A stretch of 64,000 nucleotides of DNA, taken from contig OY723322.1 in the NCBI GenBank assembly GCA_963210315.1, positions 372,001 to 436,000 of the forward strand. Direction: 5' to 3'. The notes beneath the pieces were generated by a model that saw only the letters and a program-made list of their open reading frames with translations, was not told the DNA's origin and searched no databases. A program made the position numbers and the translations under genes. Within the stretch, counting starts at the first letter, position 1. The number at the start of each line of letters is the position of its first letter. This DNA is from Rhynchopus euleeides. Its lineage: Eukaryota > Euglenozoa > Diplonemea > Diplonemida > Diplonemidae. Shown in pieces: positions 20,141 through 30,684 of this stretch.

Positions 20141-23023
20141 TCACGCAGGTTGCAGGCAAGGCCCGGGGGAGGGGTCTGCGCTGGCAGGCAGCTGCTGCTC
20201 AGTTGCCCACTTCCGGAAGGCGTGCAGCACGGAGGCAAACCAGCCGGAAGCGGTGTGCTGCATGACAAAGCTCGCAATGTCGAAGGTGCTCACAAACACA
20301 GGGCCAAGCGGGTGGGCCGTGCCACCCGCCCCGACACCAGCCGCAGCAGTCACATCCCACCCAACCACCTGCGCGCCGCTGCCCGGGGCGACGAGCCCCT
20401 CGGCGGGTTGGCGTGCCGCGTCGCCACCCCCCACCCTCTGGCGCTTCCGCCGCCGGGCCTTCTCGTCCTTCTCCCGCCTCCGCTTGGCGCGCTTCTTCTC
20501 CTTCTTCTCCTTCTTCTTCCTCTTCTTCGCCTTCTTCGCCTTCTTCCGTTCCCGCTTCTTCTCGGCGGCCCCCTCGGCAGCCCCGAACACCAGAGAGGAA
20601 GAAGACGACGACGCCGACAAACGCCCCCCTTCCGAATCATCGCCGCCCCCACTGCTCTCCTCTGCGTCTGAGAGAAACCCTGCCATGGGGTCGGCATCCC
20701 TGTGCGCGACAAACCCGCCATCCGCATCACCACCACCACCACCACCCACAACCGCCGCCGTCACCCCAACAAGGCCCAGAGGCGGCTGCTGCTGCTGCTG
20801 CTGCCCCTCCCCTTCCGCCGCCCCCACGGCACTCCCTTCACCACCGCCGCACCGAGGCACCAGGCAGAACCCTTCGCAGCTGAGGAGGGATTCAAGTCTG
20901 CCACCGCCATCAGCATCTCCTCCTCCTCCGCCTCCTCCCCCCGACCGCAGCGCCCTCCGCGCGAGGTAATACGCGCGGAAACCCAGCAGGGCGGCATCCG
21001 CTGCGAACCGCCACGCCCCCTTCACAAACCGCTGCCCGGGGTCGCCCCCCCCACCACCCGCCGCAGCAGGGCAGCACCCCGCGAGAACCTGCGAGGCAAC
21101 TCTCCCCCGGGTGCCCGGGGGCACCGCTTGCAGCAGCGCAGCCGCAGCCGCAGCCCCCCCGTCCAGCTGCCTGGCGCACGCCTCGGGGTCCCCTGCCAGG
21201 AGGTGCAGCAGCAGGAGCTCCTCGGCGCTGTCCGGCGCGCCGCAACCCCCCCGGGAGAGGTGGCGCAGGGCAGCCGCATCCCAGGCGGGGCGGAGCCCCC
21301 CCGCCGCCAGCACCTGCGGTAGCAGCGCCGCGGCGGGGCACAGCAGGTCCCGCCGCAGCAGCGTGGCACCCCCGCCGCCGCCACTCCAGCGCTGCCCGAT
21401 GAAAACGGCGGCAGAGGCAAAGCTGCAGAGCGACGCGATGTCCTTCAGAGCCCTGCCCTGCGCGGCGGGGCGACCCCCCCTGCAGGCGCGTCGGATGAAA
21501 GCCTCCAGAGGCAGCAGGCAGGGTGCTGGCGGGATCACCTCCTGCGGGGCAGCGCCATCTGCTACCCCCCCAGCTGTGCCGCCCCCCAGCAGCAGGGCGT
21601 GCTGTGAGAAGACATCGTGGCACCACCCATCCCAACGAAGCCCACAGGCGAACCTGCGTATCACCGCAGCGGAGGCGGATGCCGCAGCCGACGCGGTGAG
21701 GCCAGCGAGAGCGGCGAGGGTGCCGCCCCCCTGCTCGCTCCCCCCCTGCGCATCGAGGCAGTGCAGCAGGGAGGATGCCTCCTCCAGACTGCTGCTGCCG
21801 CCCCGCTTCGCCGCGGCAGCGGCGTGGAGGTGTGCCGCGGAGGCCAGCAGGGCAGTGGTTGTGTCGGGGTCGGTCCGCCCGATACCCGCCTCGACCAGTG
21901 CGCCCACCGACACCGGGGAGCGGAGGAACGTGGGGCACACCGGGGCTGCCCCGGGGAGGTTTTTGTTGAGGAGGAGGAGCGCCTCGGCTGTGGCTGCGGT
22001 GTCGATCTCGAGGAGGAGGTGTTCGCGGGATGCGGTGAGCATCGGGGTGAACCCGGGGCAGCCGGGGCGCCAGACGATGTGGCGCCACGCGTCCCCCCTG
22101 TGGGAGAAGAGGAAGCGGCGCAGGGCTGAGGTGCCGAGGGGGGCGACAACCCCGCGCTGCCCGTCGAATTCAAACGGGGGGAAGAAGCGGCGGATGGCGG
22201 AGGCTCGCGGCGAGATCCGGAAGGCGATTTCAGTGATTCCAGACGAAGTTTCAGCCGTCTCTGCGGGAGCCGGGGCCGGGGTGGCCCCACCCAGGTCAGA
22301 AGTGAACTCCCCATCGGAGTCGAACCGAAACTCACGGTAGGCCTCTGAGAGCCGCAGTCGGGGTGGGGGTGGGTTTGGGAGGAGCGGTGTAGACCCAACA
22401 CCAGACCCACCAGCCCCGCCGGGAGTGATGTCGAGGAAGTACATCGAGAGGGCGGCGCCGCGGTGAAGGTTGGACAGGAAGAGCAGAGCGGGGTTGTGGC
22501 GGTGGTGGTGCTGCTGCTGCGTGTCATAGGAAGGGCCCCTGTCCCCATCGTCTGCATCGCCTGGGCTGTCGGGGGCCCTGCCGCCCTCCCTGCCCTCGCC
22601 GCTGCCGGCGAGGCGGAGGAGGGCCTGGTCTGCGGCGGGACGGTTGGTGCTACACATCGCGGCGACCACCATGCTGTGCAGCACGAAGGGGTCGGTGCGG
22701 AGTCGGAGGATGCCTGCGAAGGGGCTGCTGCTGCTGCTGCCGCGCTGCTGCCACATCGCCTCCGCCGCCACCTCCGCCACAGCCTCCTCGGGAAGGAGGG
22801 AGGTGTCACGCCCGCCCGGGGTCTGTTCGTCCTGCAGCCCGGCGAGTGCAGTGAGCAGGCCCCGCAGTGCCTCACCCTCCCTGCCGCGCAGCACGCTGTC
22901 CTGCAGCACAGCCCTTGCGGAGGCGAGGCTGCAGGGTGGTGGCGGTGAGGTGGGGGGTGCGCCCCCTCCATCAGTGCCCTCTGCGGACATGTAGAGCGGG
23001 GGTGTTGCTGCAGGGGGTTCCAT
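20141..23023 (-). CDS. Hypothetical protein with Lys/Arg-rich segment
   Basis: 960 aa from the Met of MEPPAATPPLYMSAEG; the frame is open to 23185, but that part is Pro/His-rich and looks untranslated. The body is Ala/Leu/Gly-rich and predicted largely helical. A dense basic block near the C-terminus (about 45 residues with KKRERKKAKKAKKRKKK at its start) resembles nuclear or nucleolar localisation signals. A Ser/acidic stretch precedes it. The last 70 residues (VFVSTFDIASFVMQHTASGW and following) are less biased and may form a small domain. I recognise no family. Codon use matches its neighbours and the long uninterrupted frame supports a real gene. RNA binding or ribosome assembly is possible from the basic block alone, but unproven. 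Confidence 0.7.
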   Translation of the reverse strand: MEPPAATPPLYMSAEGTDGGGAPPTSPPPPCSLASARAVLQDSVLRGREGEALRGLLTALAGLQDEQTPGGRDTSLLPEEAVAEVAAEAMWQQRGSSSSSPFAGILRLRTDPFVLHSMVVAAMCSTNRPAADQALLRLAGSGEGREGGRAPDSPGDADDGDRGPSYDTQQQHHHRHNPALLFLSNLHRGAALSMYFLDITPGGAGGSGVGSTPLLPNPPPPRLRLSEAYREFRFDSDGEFTSDLGGATPAPAPAETAETSSGITEIAFRISPRASAIRRFFPPFEFDGQRGVVAPLGTSALRRFLFSHRGDAWRHIVWRPGCPGFTPMLTASREHLLLEIDTAATAEALLLLNKNLPGAAPVCPTFLRSPVSVGALVEAGIGRTDPDTTTALLASAAHLHAAAAAKRGGSSSLEEASSLLHCLDAQGGSEQGGGTLAALAGLTASAAASASAAVIRRFACGLRWDGWCHDVFSQHALLLGGGTAGGVADGAAPQEVIPPAPCLLPLEAFIRRACRGGRPAAQGRALKDIASLCSFASAAVFIGQRWSGGGGGATLLRRDLLCPAAALLPQVLAAGGLRPAWDAAALRHLSRGGCGAPDSAEELLLLHLLAGDPEACARQLDGGAAAAAALLQAVPPGTRGRVASQVLAGCCPAAAGGGGGDPGQRFVKGAWRFAADAALLGFRAYYLARRALRSGGGGGGGGDADGGGRLESLLSCEGFCLVPRCGGGEGSAVGAAEGEGQQQQQQPPLGLVGVTAAVVGGGGGGDADGGFVAHRDADPMAGFLSDAEESSGGGDDSEGGRLSASSSSSSLVFGAAEGAAEKKRERKKAKKAKKRKKKEKKEKKRAKRRREKDEKARRRKRQRVGGGDAARQPAEGLVAPGSGAQVVGWDVTAAAGVGAGGTAHPLGPVFVSTFDIASFVMQHTASGWFASVLHAFRKWATEQQLPASADPSPGPCLQPA

Positions 23024-24250
23024 CACGGCAACGTGTGTTGGGTGGTGGGGTGGAGGGTGGGTGTCGGTGTGCGGCGCAGCGCCGTCTGCCCTCCGCCCGA
23101 TCGGGTGGGGCGGGGGGGCATCCTGCAGAAGGTTGGGTGGGGGTGGTGTTGGGGGAGGGTATGTACTCTCGCTGTGCAGCTGCATGGGGAACTATTTTTT
23201 CTGTTCGATCAATATACATCATGCTGGCGCTGCTCAGGTGGCCCGCGGATAAGAAGGAGGAGAGGTTGATCGGAGGGGCGGAGGCAGCATGATATGGCAT
23301 CCGTCGGACAGCGGGGCTTCAGAGCTACAATACTCACGAGGAGCTGGAGGGCGTTTGCGGCGAGTCACTATACGAGACAGTACAGGTCACCGAGAGGGTA
23401 CACGAGGTTGTGTGCAAAATTGTCTGCATCTCACATCGCGCGTAATTCTGAGGACGTGGAATTGTATGCGAACCTGAGTCAACCAGAGAGTCATGCGACA
23501 AGTGCTGAATGGCGTGTATCAACAATACTTCAAGGATATAACAGTGTGACACAATGCTCTTGCAAGTCGTATCGTCGGCAAAAATCACGCGCGCCAATAA
23601 TGGGACTTGGGGTGGGATGGGATGGGGCGGGTGCTGTGGTAGGGAATGCCACCCGATCGCACCACCTCAATTCTTTTTCGTGCCTCTACCTCTCTGCCCC
23701 CACCCAAGGAGCGGCGTGCAGTGTACGGACAGAGGGAGGGGGGGATGGGGTCGGGACCAGGACACGGCCCGCCCTAAAACCCCCCACCCCACCCACCCCC
23801 ACCCCCCCACCCCACCCACACCTTGCTTCCCACCTCAGACCAACACCCACCCGCCTGGTGGGTGCGCGGTGGTGAGCGCGTGTGTTGTTAGATTTGCTCT
23901 TCGTGTTTGTTTTCTTGTGGTTACCCCTGCCCTCCCCCCCCCCGTACCCTCCCCCCGCTCCCATGTGCCAGATAACCACATGGGTGGCAAAAACTACGGC
24001 TCTTAGGAAGAGACGACCCTGTGGCACTTCGTTGCTTAGAGGGGTGAGTTCCGGTTTCGGGTTTCCGGGTTGCGGCATCGCCTGCATAGGCGCTTGCGCC
24101 CTTTCTGAAGGTGAGGGGGCAGAGACGAGGGCAGGTTACAAAAAAATTGCAAGGTTAGATTACGAAAGGAGTGTGTGCTGTATGTGCGGCATGTGAGTTG
24201 CCCACACCTCGCCCCCCCCCCTTCCCCTCACCGCTCACCCCAGGCATGTC

Positions 24251-24516
24251 GCTAAGCGTCGACCGTCGACCCAGTGATTTTGGGTTTCCCCCCCCATAAA
24301 AAAGCGTCGACCCAGCGTCGACCCAGTGGACTGGGTTGACGCTTGGTCGAGGCTTGGAGCGTCGACCCAGTGGAACTGGGTTGCCATTCAAGCCTGGACC
24401 AAGCGTCAACCCATTTATTACACTGGGTCGACGCTAACCTAGCGTTGACCCGGTTACACTGGGTCGACGCTCACCAAGCGTCGACCAAGCGTCAACCCAC
24501 TTTCACTGGGTCGACG
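24251..24516. repeat. Cluster of GCGTCGACCC palindromic units
   Basis: About a dozen copies of GCGTCGACCCAGTG and its reverse complement CACTGGGTCGACGC, some with CAACCC/GGGTTG variants, occur in both orientations. Neighbouring units can pair to form several alternative hairpins. There is no ORF. This could be a fold-back element end array or a site of replication slippage. Confidence 0.75.
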
Positions 24517-24539
24517 TCGAAGAGAGTATGGTTTTGCAG

Positions 24540-24602
24540 GAACAGATGATCACTACCGTGGCCTCCGGCGGCTGGGGGGCTCCGCCCCCCAGACCCCCCT
24601 GT
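24540..24602. repeat. Dispersed GC hairpin repeat, copy 1
   Basis: The unit is GAACAGATG, then ACTACCGTGGCCTCCGG, then a CTGGGGGGCTCCGCCCCCCAG hairpin, ending CCCCCCTGT. Other copies are at 24715, 55995, 56217 and 59731. This one has GATC in place of GTTC after ACAGAT. Confidence 0.85.
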
Positions 24603-24714
24603 GGCGTGTGTCTCGTACTCAAGTCATTCGATTCCCACCGGGTCAGGGAATCCAACCACTCCAGTCGCCTCAGGGGGACACAGCCAACTCACACAGAATC
24701 TGTACGCCCACAAT

Positions 24715-24774
24715 GAACAGATGTTCACTACCGTGGCCTCCGGCGGCTGGGGGGCTCTGCCCCCCAGCCCCCCT
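24715..24774. repeat. Dispersed GC hairpin repeat, copy 2
   Basis: Same unit as at 24540, with CTCTGCC in the loop. The 50 bp before it (from about 24665, containing AACTCACACAGAATCTGTAC) is also repeated ahead of the copy at 56217, so the mobile or duplicated unit is larger than the hairpin. Confidence 0.85.
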
Positions 24775-26087
24775 ATCTCGCGTGCCCGTCTAGTAACCAA
24801 GTCCTTGCGCTTTGACGGCCGTGGCATATCAGGGGGCAGCGTCGAAATCATGGTCCCGAAAGCCATTTTTTGGTTTCCTCCGGCACCCGACGGCGCGAGC
24901 GGGAGAGGAACCACGGAAGGAACCCAGCGCCTCACACCGTGCCCACCTAGTGGTCCACCGATGGGAAAATTTGGCAACAACACGAGCGCGCGCGAAGCGC
25001 GCGCGAGAAAAATTGACCCCTAGTGTTTTCCCCCCTGATCCCCCCCCAAAACAGGAGCGTCAACCCACCAAATCTCCAAAATCGAAAAGTTAGCGACAGG
25101 CCTGCGCTCACCCTGCCGCATTCCCCCCTCCCCCCCCCCCCCCAACCCCCAGCACACGCTGCTGCTGCTGCTGCCAACACAAAAGTATCTTTTTTGATTT
25201 CTCGTTCTTCTTCTTCGTCTCTTCTGGAAGGGGGGAACCTGCCCACAGCAAAACGCACGGTTTATTTGTTATATATTGCAGCCACCTCTTCCGGAATTGT
25301 TTGACGCAGCCCACCGCTGCAGACCCCGCAGAGAGGCCAACGGGTGGCGTAAGGCAGAGCGGGGCAGAGTTGAGGCAGAGGGTTAGGAGACGGGGCGAGG
25401 TGGAAGGGGGGTAGCGGGGGGGTAGGAGGGGGGCAGAGATGCCCACAGTGTAGACATTACTTTTAACTTCCTTTTTCGTCTGGATATTCTTAAGCAGAGG
25501 GTGAGGGGGGGGGTGGGTGGCTTAAGCAGAGGGTGAGGGGGGGGTGGGGACCACCCGTGGAAGTGGTTTGACCACAAGCAACAGAGCAGTCGTTCATTTG
25601 ACCCGTTGTCATTTTTTTGTGCGGCCTTGGCCTGGTGTGTGCGTGGTGTGCCTGCTATCGTCTGCCCACTTCTTTTTTTACCCACCACCGCTCTTCCTTG
25701 CCGTGTTATTCACCCAACACGAAAAAAAAATACCAAACAAAAAAAAATACTCCAGGTTAGGGGGAAAACCGCCGCTTATTCATACACACCCACCCCACAG
25801 ACAACGCACAGCAACACACCAAACGTGGCCACCACCACCACCACCCCGCCCCCCTCCTCCCCCCCACCCACACCCCGATGTTGTTATAACCCGCTGTGTT
25901 GGTTCCACCCACCACCGACCCTCCCACACCCCACCCACCCCATCCAGGGCTTTAGAGGCAGCCTACGGGCATTGGTGTAGCCATGGCTAGAACGGCATAT
26001 TGTGTTGGGCACGCTGTTGAAGCAACGGGCAGGGCCGCACCTTCTCCGCGTTGTCTCGCTGTGTGCTGTGCGCGCGTGTGGGGGGCC

Positions 26088-26756
26088 TCAGTACACCTCC
26101 TGCTGGTCCTGGATAACACCACGCATGGGTGCGGTCTGGTCGATCTCATAGGGCCCGACAAGCTCCTGCCCCTCCTCCGTTGTTTTGGAGAGCATCACAC
26201 GGGCGCAGCTGGGCTTCAGGCGCAGGAAGAGGATGGTGAGGCACTTGTCCATCACGGCCTTCGCATCCTCAAAAGACAGGTTCTTCCACCTCCCGTTTCC
26301 TGACGCCTCGACCAGCAGCGGTGTGGTGAGGTAGTGCGCGAGCCCTGTCGCGAAGTAATCCGCCTGGGCAAACGACCCCACGGAGTCAACCCACCCCAGG
26401 TAGGGCTCCTTTCCCTTCTCCTTGCCTGCCACCACGATGCTCACGATCGCGGGCTTGAAGTCGCAGCGTTTGTTGTACATCACAAACTTCAGGTAGGAGT
26501 GGATGCTCTTCGCGTCCGTCATCTTGTGCCCGTCTGCGCTGAGGAAGTCATCCTTGTCTGACTCGTAGAGGTCCTCCACAAGGAACTGCGTGTCACTCCA
26601 GTAGCCGCTTGTTGCGAGGGTTGTGTGTGTCCCAATCTGGAAGTGGCGGTTCACGTTGGGGAACTTCGTGAAGCTCCCGTAGTGGAGCTGTGTGTCCGTC
26701 CCGATCAGCACACCATCCTTGTACTTCAGCGCGACCACGCCGTTTGCGAGGGACAT
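26088..26756 (-). CDS. PSMB4: 20S proteasome subunit beta-7-like (PSMB4/PRE4)
   Basis: 222 aa. It belongs to the Ntn-hydrolase beta family of the 20S core. The GVVALKYKDGVLIGTD strand, YGSFTKFPNVNR, SGYWSDTQFL, DGHKMTDAKSIHSYL, LGWVDSVG and YFATGLAHYLTTPLL segments match beta-7 (PSMB4 in animals, PRE4 in yeast) better than other subunits. Like that subunit it lacks a catalytic Thr after a processing Gly, so it should be structural. The N-terminus is short: the usual propeptide of about 40 residues is missing. Either it has been lost here or a small upstream exon is not recognised. A CTAG and ACGTAG sit within 15 nt upstream of the ATG. The C-terminal arm extends past the core as in beta-7 subunits. 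Confidence 0.88.
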   Translation of the reverse strand: MSLANGVVALKYKDGVLIGTDTQLHYGSFTKFPNVNRHFQIGTHTTLATSGYWSDTQFLVEDLYESDKDDFLSADGHKMTDAKSIHSYLKFVMYNKRCDFKPAIVSIVVAGKEKGKEPYLGWVDSVGSFAQADYFATGLAHYLTTPLLVEASGNGRWKNLSFEDAKAVMDKCLTILFLRLKPSCARVMLSKTTEEGQELVGPYEIDQTAPMRGVIQDQQEVY

Positions 26757-28459
26757 CCCTACGTCTAGGGAATGCTGTTTCTACTGTGGGTGGCAGGGTG
26801 TGGGGTTAAGGTAGCTGCGAGCCTGCAGACTAGCGGGGCAGCAATGCGACACCGCCTCAAAAAGTACAGGGTGCTGACGGGGCGGGGGCGGGGGGGGGGG
26901 GGGGGGGGGCACGACACCCGTATTGCGTTCTTCACCCCTTGTTTGTCAGGGGATGTCTAACAACCGGGGCAATGTCGGGTTGCCCTGCCTCGGAAAGAAA
27001 CGTCACAGGTGTGTGGGGGTCGGGGGTGGGGCGGCGGGGGCGGTGGTGGCACTTTGCACTGACGGGAATCCCTATGGGTTTTTTCTGTGAGAAAAGCAGA
27101 CCAGGGTTGCAGCACGGCAATAAACCTGATATCACCATTCACACGATAAGGCTACAGAGTGGGGTGGCGGTACGGCAACCAAGGCTTCCTTCTTGGATGC
27201 AATGATCCTCCAACATAGGGAGTCTTCGCTGATGCAGAAACGTGCGGGTTTTTTTCGGTGAAGTTCACCTATTGCTGTTGGAACAACACTGAGGAATGCC
27301 GAGTGGACCACCCCGTACACACGATATGTCGACCAAAATGGGCATAACAAAAACGAGCGCACACAACAACAAGACAGTATGATACGATGCCAATACAAAG
27401 GAAATACCACTAACAGCAGGCTTGAAATAGAAAACGAATTATCGTTTACCCAAGGGTTTATCTTTCCAGCCCCGACCCCGGGGTTGTCGGGAGCCATGCA
27501 AGCCATTTCGGAAGTGTGTGAGGGGCGCGCGTGTGAGAGAGCGGCGTGGGTTACCTATGGGCTTCAAGGGTAGGTTTACTGGCCTGACCCCCAACAGGTG
27601 CCACCGAAGCTTTCCAAAAGGTTCGCGTGTGTGTGTGTGTGTGTGTGGGGGGGGAGTCACACGCTCTAAGAGAATTCACCAACATCCGACACAATAAGGA
27701 AACAGGCTCGGCGCCACTGTGGACGGAGATAGGGGGTGTGTGCGTGCCAAGGAGGTGGTCAGGAGAAGGCATGATGTTGCCCGCCCAACTTTCGAGAAGA
27801 GATTGGGCCCGAAACACAGCACACCCCCCGGCACTACCGCGCGCCCATGGCGTGTCAGAGAGACTTACACAGTAGAAATGAACATGAGAGGGCTACAGCA
27901 GTATGATACGGGACATCTTTGTCATCTAATAGAATGCAACAATCAGAAGGGAAACAACTGGGGTTCGTGCAGGGTGGGGCATGGGGGGGGGGGGGGTGGG
28001 GGATCTTCGTTTGCTCAGTAGAGGGTGGTATGCAACTTGGCGTTCACTCTAGAGGGCTACATATTGTGGGGGGGGTAGGGGGGAGGGGGGGGGGGGCAGG
28101 GAAACATTGGGTTTGCTTGTTTGCGCGTCATATGCGGCACACACAGCCCCAGCCCGACTGTTCTGTGGCAGGCTGTAAGACCCCATTTTTTTTGTTTGCT
28201 GCCGATACAGCAAAACAGATAATGTTTGCGTTGACGCTTCCACCACCCTAGCCTGCTGCTTTGATGTGGGTGTGGAGCACATGTGAACACGAAATAGCAA
28301 GACACACTGAAAAGAAGCAGGTCGTCGGAAGCACTCCTACACTTTTACGCATCATGCATGTGCTTAAAAATACCCCCCACACACCCACCATCACCACCAC
28401 CGCGCGACTATTTTCCTCAATCGCAGCAGCGCAGGATATACCGAACTCACACTGCGATC
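26757..28459. other. Intergenic with homopolymer runs and microsatellites
   Basis: No gene recognised. Long G runs at 26889-26909, 27976-27988 and 28070-28095; a GT repeat at 27627-27646. The upper end is the 3' side of the SAM gene. Confidence 0.55.
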
Positions 28460-30684
28460 CTAAAACTTCTCGTGGTCCTTCGAACGCAGCGAGCGCATCA
28501 GCTTCTTCTTCGGCCCGATGGGTATCCCCATGTCCTGCAGATCCTGTGGGAGAAGGGGAACGGGGGGTGGTGAGGCGATACGGAGAGAGCAGCAGACTGA
28601 GCAATGTGTCACCCACGCAGGAGGGGGGTGGTGGTGTGGGGGTGGGACGCGCTCCCACCCTCACCCCTTTCCTTCGACCTTTCCCCCTCCCCACCCCCCC
28701 CCCCCCCACCCCCCGTTGGGTGGAGACATACCTTGTCTGTCAGGAGGCCCAACGCCTCGAAGTCAATCTCATTCGCCAGGAACACCGCGAAGTACTGCGA
28801 CAGCCCCTGCGAGGAGAGCCAGGATGACACGGCTGCAAAATTCCCCCCCGCCATCGGGGCACCCCCCGCCAGAGGCACCTCATGCGGCAGCGAAGCTGCC
28901 GGGAGCGGCACCGACACCGGCATCGACATCGCGAGCGGCGAGATGGGGGCGCCCGCCACCCCGGCGGCTGTCTCATGCGCGGGCATCACCTCATATTCGC
29001 TGCGCCGCACGTCGCGGGGGACAGGCGGGGAGATGACCTGGCGCTTGCTCCGCGCACTCCCGGACCGCACCGCGGCATGCGGCCGCCCGCGGGGTGTCGA
29101 CAGACCCCCCGCAGCGCTCCCCTCCGTCCGCCGCGACGAGCTGTCCGCCCTCCGACCGGAGCCGATGTTCGCATCCCCGATCCGCTTCCCCGCGGGCGAC
29201 AGCACCTTCTTCACCGGGGTGGCAGACCTCCCGCGGTTCCGCCCCACCCTCGCCTGCCCGCCGCCACCCCCCTGCGGGGGTGCCGCCAGCTGCGACCTCA
29301 CGCCCTTCTGCAGCTTCCACACCCCATAGTAGGCATGGAGGAACTCCGCTAGAGCCAGGGCTGCGAAGGAGATCTTCCCGAGCCGGCTGTCCGCCTCATC
29401 CGCCACAAGGTAGTGCTCCATGAGGAATTGGACGTCGTGGGGGGTCTCCTCCACTACATTCCGTGCGGAGAGCACCGAGAGTCCGGAGAGGCGATCCGCC
29501 AGCTTCTTCGTCTTCAGCGCGGGGAGGAGCTCGCGCCACCCGCTGCCCCAGAGCTCTTTCCTGTCGGAGCGGAGGTCGTCGTTGGGCCAGGTGAGGAGGT
29601 TTTTTTTGTGCCCCAGCTTCAGCAGCAGCACCAGAAGCTTGACGTATGGGAGGATGTCCGCAGGGGGGTGGACGTAGTCCGCGAGCCTCGCGACCTCCGG
29701 GCCTGTCATGAGGCGGATGGCGCGCATCGCGCGGCTCAGCCTTTCCGTCACAGCGCTGGCCTCCTCAATGGAGTATTCATGCGGCACCAGCGACATGGTG
29801 CCGTAGGTGCTGCTCGCAGAGCTGGTCCCACCCCCGCTCAGAACCCCGCCGCGCGTGAGGGAGGAGGACCGCGCCGCGCTGGACCCCATCCCGGACCCGC
29901 TGCGGTGTTTGCTGGTCGCGGGGGCAGGCTTTGCCTGCGGGGGCTGCGGGGGTGCGACGGGGGGCACCGCCTTGGCGGCGGAGGAGGCCTTCCCGTTGGA
30001 CATCTGCTTCCGCAGCGCCTCGAGGGTCTGCGTGAGGTTTTGGACGTCGGCCTCCAGAGCGAAGAGTCGGTTCTGGTCCCCGGGGGTTGGGGGTGGTGTG
30101 CCGGCGGCGCGCAGGGCATCCAGAGGCACGGGGATGGCGGAGGAGGCGGACGCGGCGACGGCCGCAGCCTCGGCGGCGGCAGCGCTGGCTGCGGCGGTGG
30201 CGGCGGCCTGGGCGACGTGTGGGTCGTGAACAACGGAGGCGACGGCGACGCGCGGGCTGACGGAACCCACGGGGTAGGGCTGTGGCGGGGCTGGGAGGGG
30301 GGCGGGAAGCTTCTCCGCTGCTGCCTCCGCAGCGACGCGTGCCTCGAAAGCGGCGAGGTGTAGTGCATCTGCAGGGGCGGGCGGGGGGGGCAGGGGCGGG
30401 GAGGGGATTATGCCGTTGTAATACATCGCTGCGGGCACAGCCCCGTGAGGCGGAGAGGCGGGCGGGGGTGTGTGGCTGCCCGCCTCGGGCGACACGTGCC
30501 GCGAGGGCCTCCGGAAGCCTTGCAGGGCGTGGGGGTCGTGGTGGTAGCGCAGGTAGTCCTCACCCGTGCCGTAGGGGCTGCTGCCGGCGGCGTGCTGCAG
30601 CCGGTAGGCCTCGTGTACCGCAGGGTCGTCCCGAGGCGTCGGGGACACAAGGGCACGGTGTGTCGGGGATGCCTGGCCCGCCAT
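28460..30684 (-). CDS. SAM-domain protein, two exons
   Basis: 678 aa from exons 30684-28732 and 28543-28460. The C-terminal 60 residues form a sterile alpha motif: WLSSQGLSQYFAVFLANEID then FEALGLLTDK from exon 1, completed by DLQDMGIPIGPKKKLMRSL from exon 2. The join is exact, so the intron is well supported. SAM domains mediate homo- or hetero-oligomerisation and sometimes RNA binding. Upstream is a helical domain (about residues 375-530; LSRAMRAIRLMTGPEV, ILPYVKLLVLLLKLGHKKN), with a short coiled coil before it (LEADVQNLTQTLEALRKQM). Most of the rest is Ala/Pro/Ser-rich and probably disordered. I chose the Met of MAGQASPTHR because the frame upstream is low-complexity and contains the CGTACG repeats. 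It may be a cytoskeletal or signalling scaffold. Confidence 0.82.
28544..28731 (-). other. Intron in SAM-domain gene, 188 nt
   Basis: GTATGTCTCC to TTCTCCCACAG on the minus strand, phase 0. Splicing rebuilds a complete SAM domain ending in a TAG at 28460. Reading through gives a Gly-run tail instead. The intron includes a long homopolymer tract (about 28693-28714). Confidence 0.93.

Larger units (their letters stand above)
23024..26087. other. Gene-free stretch with palindromes and hairpin repeats
   Basis: No coding region recognised across 3 kb. It carries the GTCGAC palindrome cluster (24251-24516), two copies of the dispersed hairpin repeat (24540-24602, 24715-24774), a GCGCGCGC hairpin at 24986-25005 and a 25502-25550 tandem repeat of a CTTAAGCAGAGGGTGAGG-type unit. 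The lower part is upstream of the 960-residue gene; the upper part follows the proteasome gene. Confidence 0.6.
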
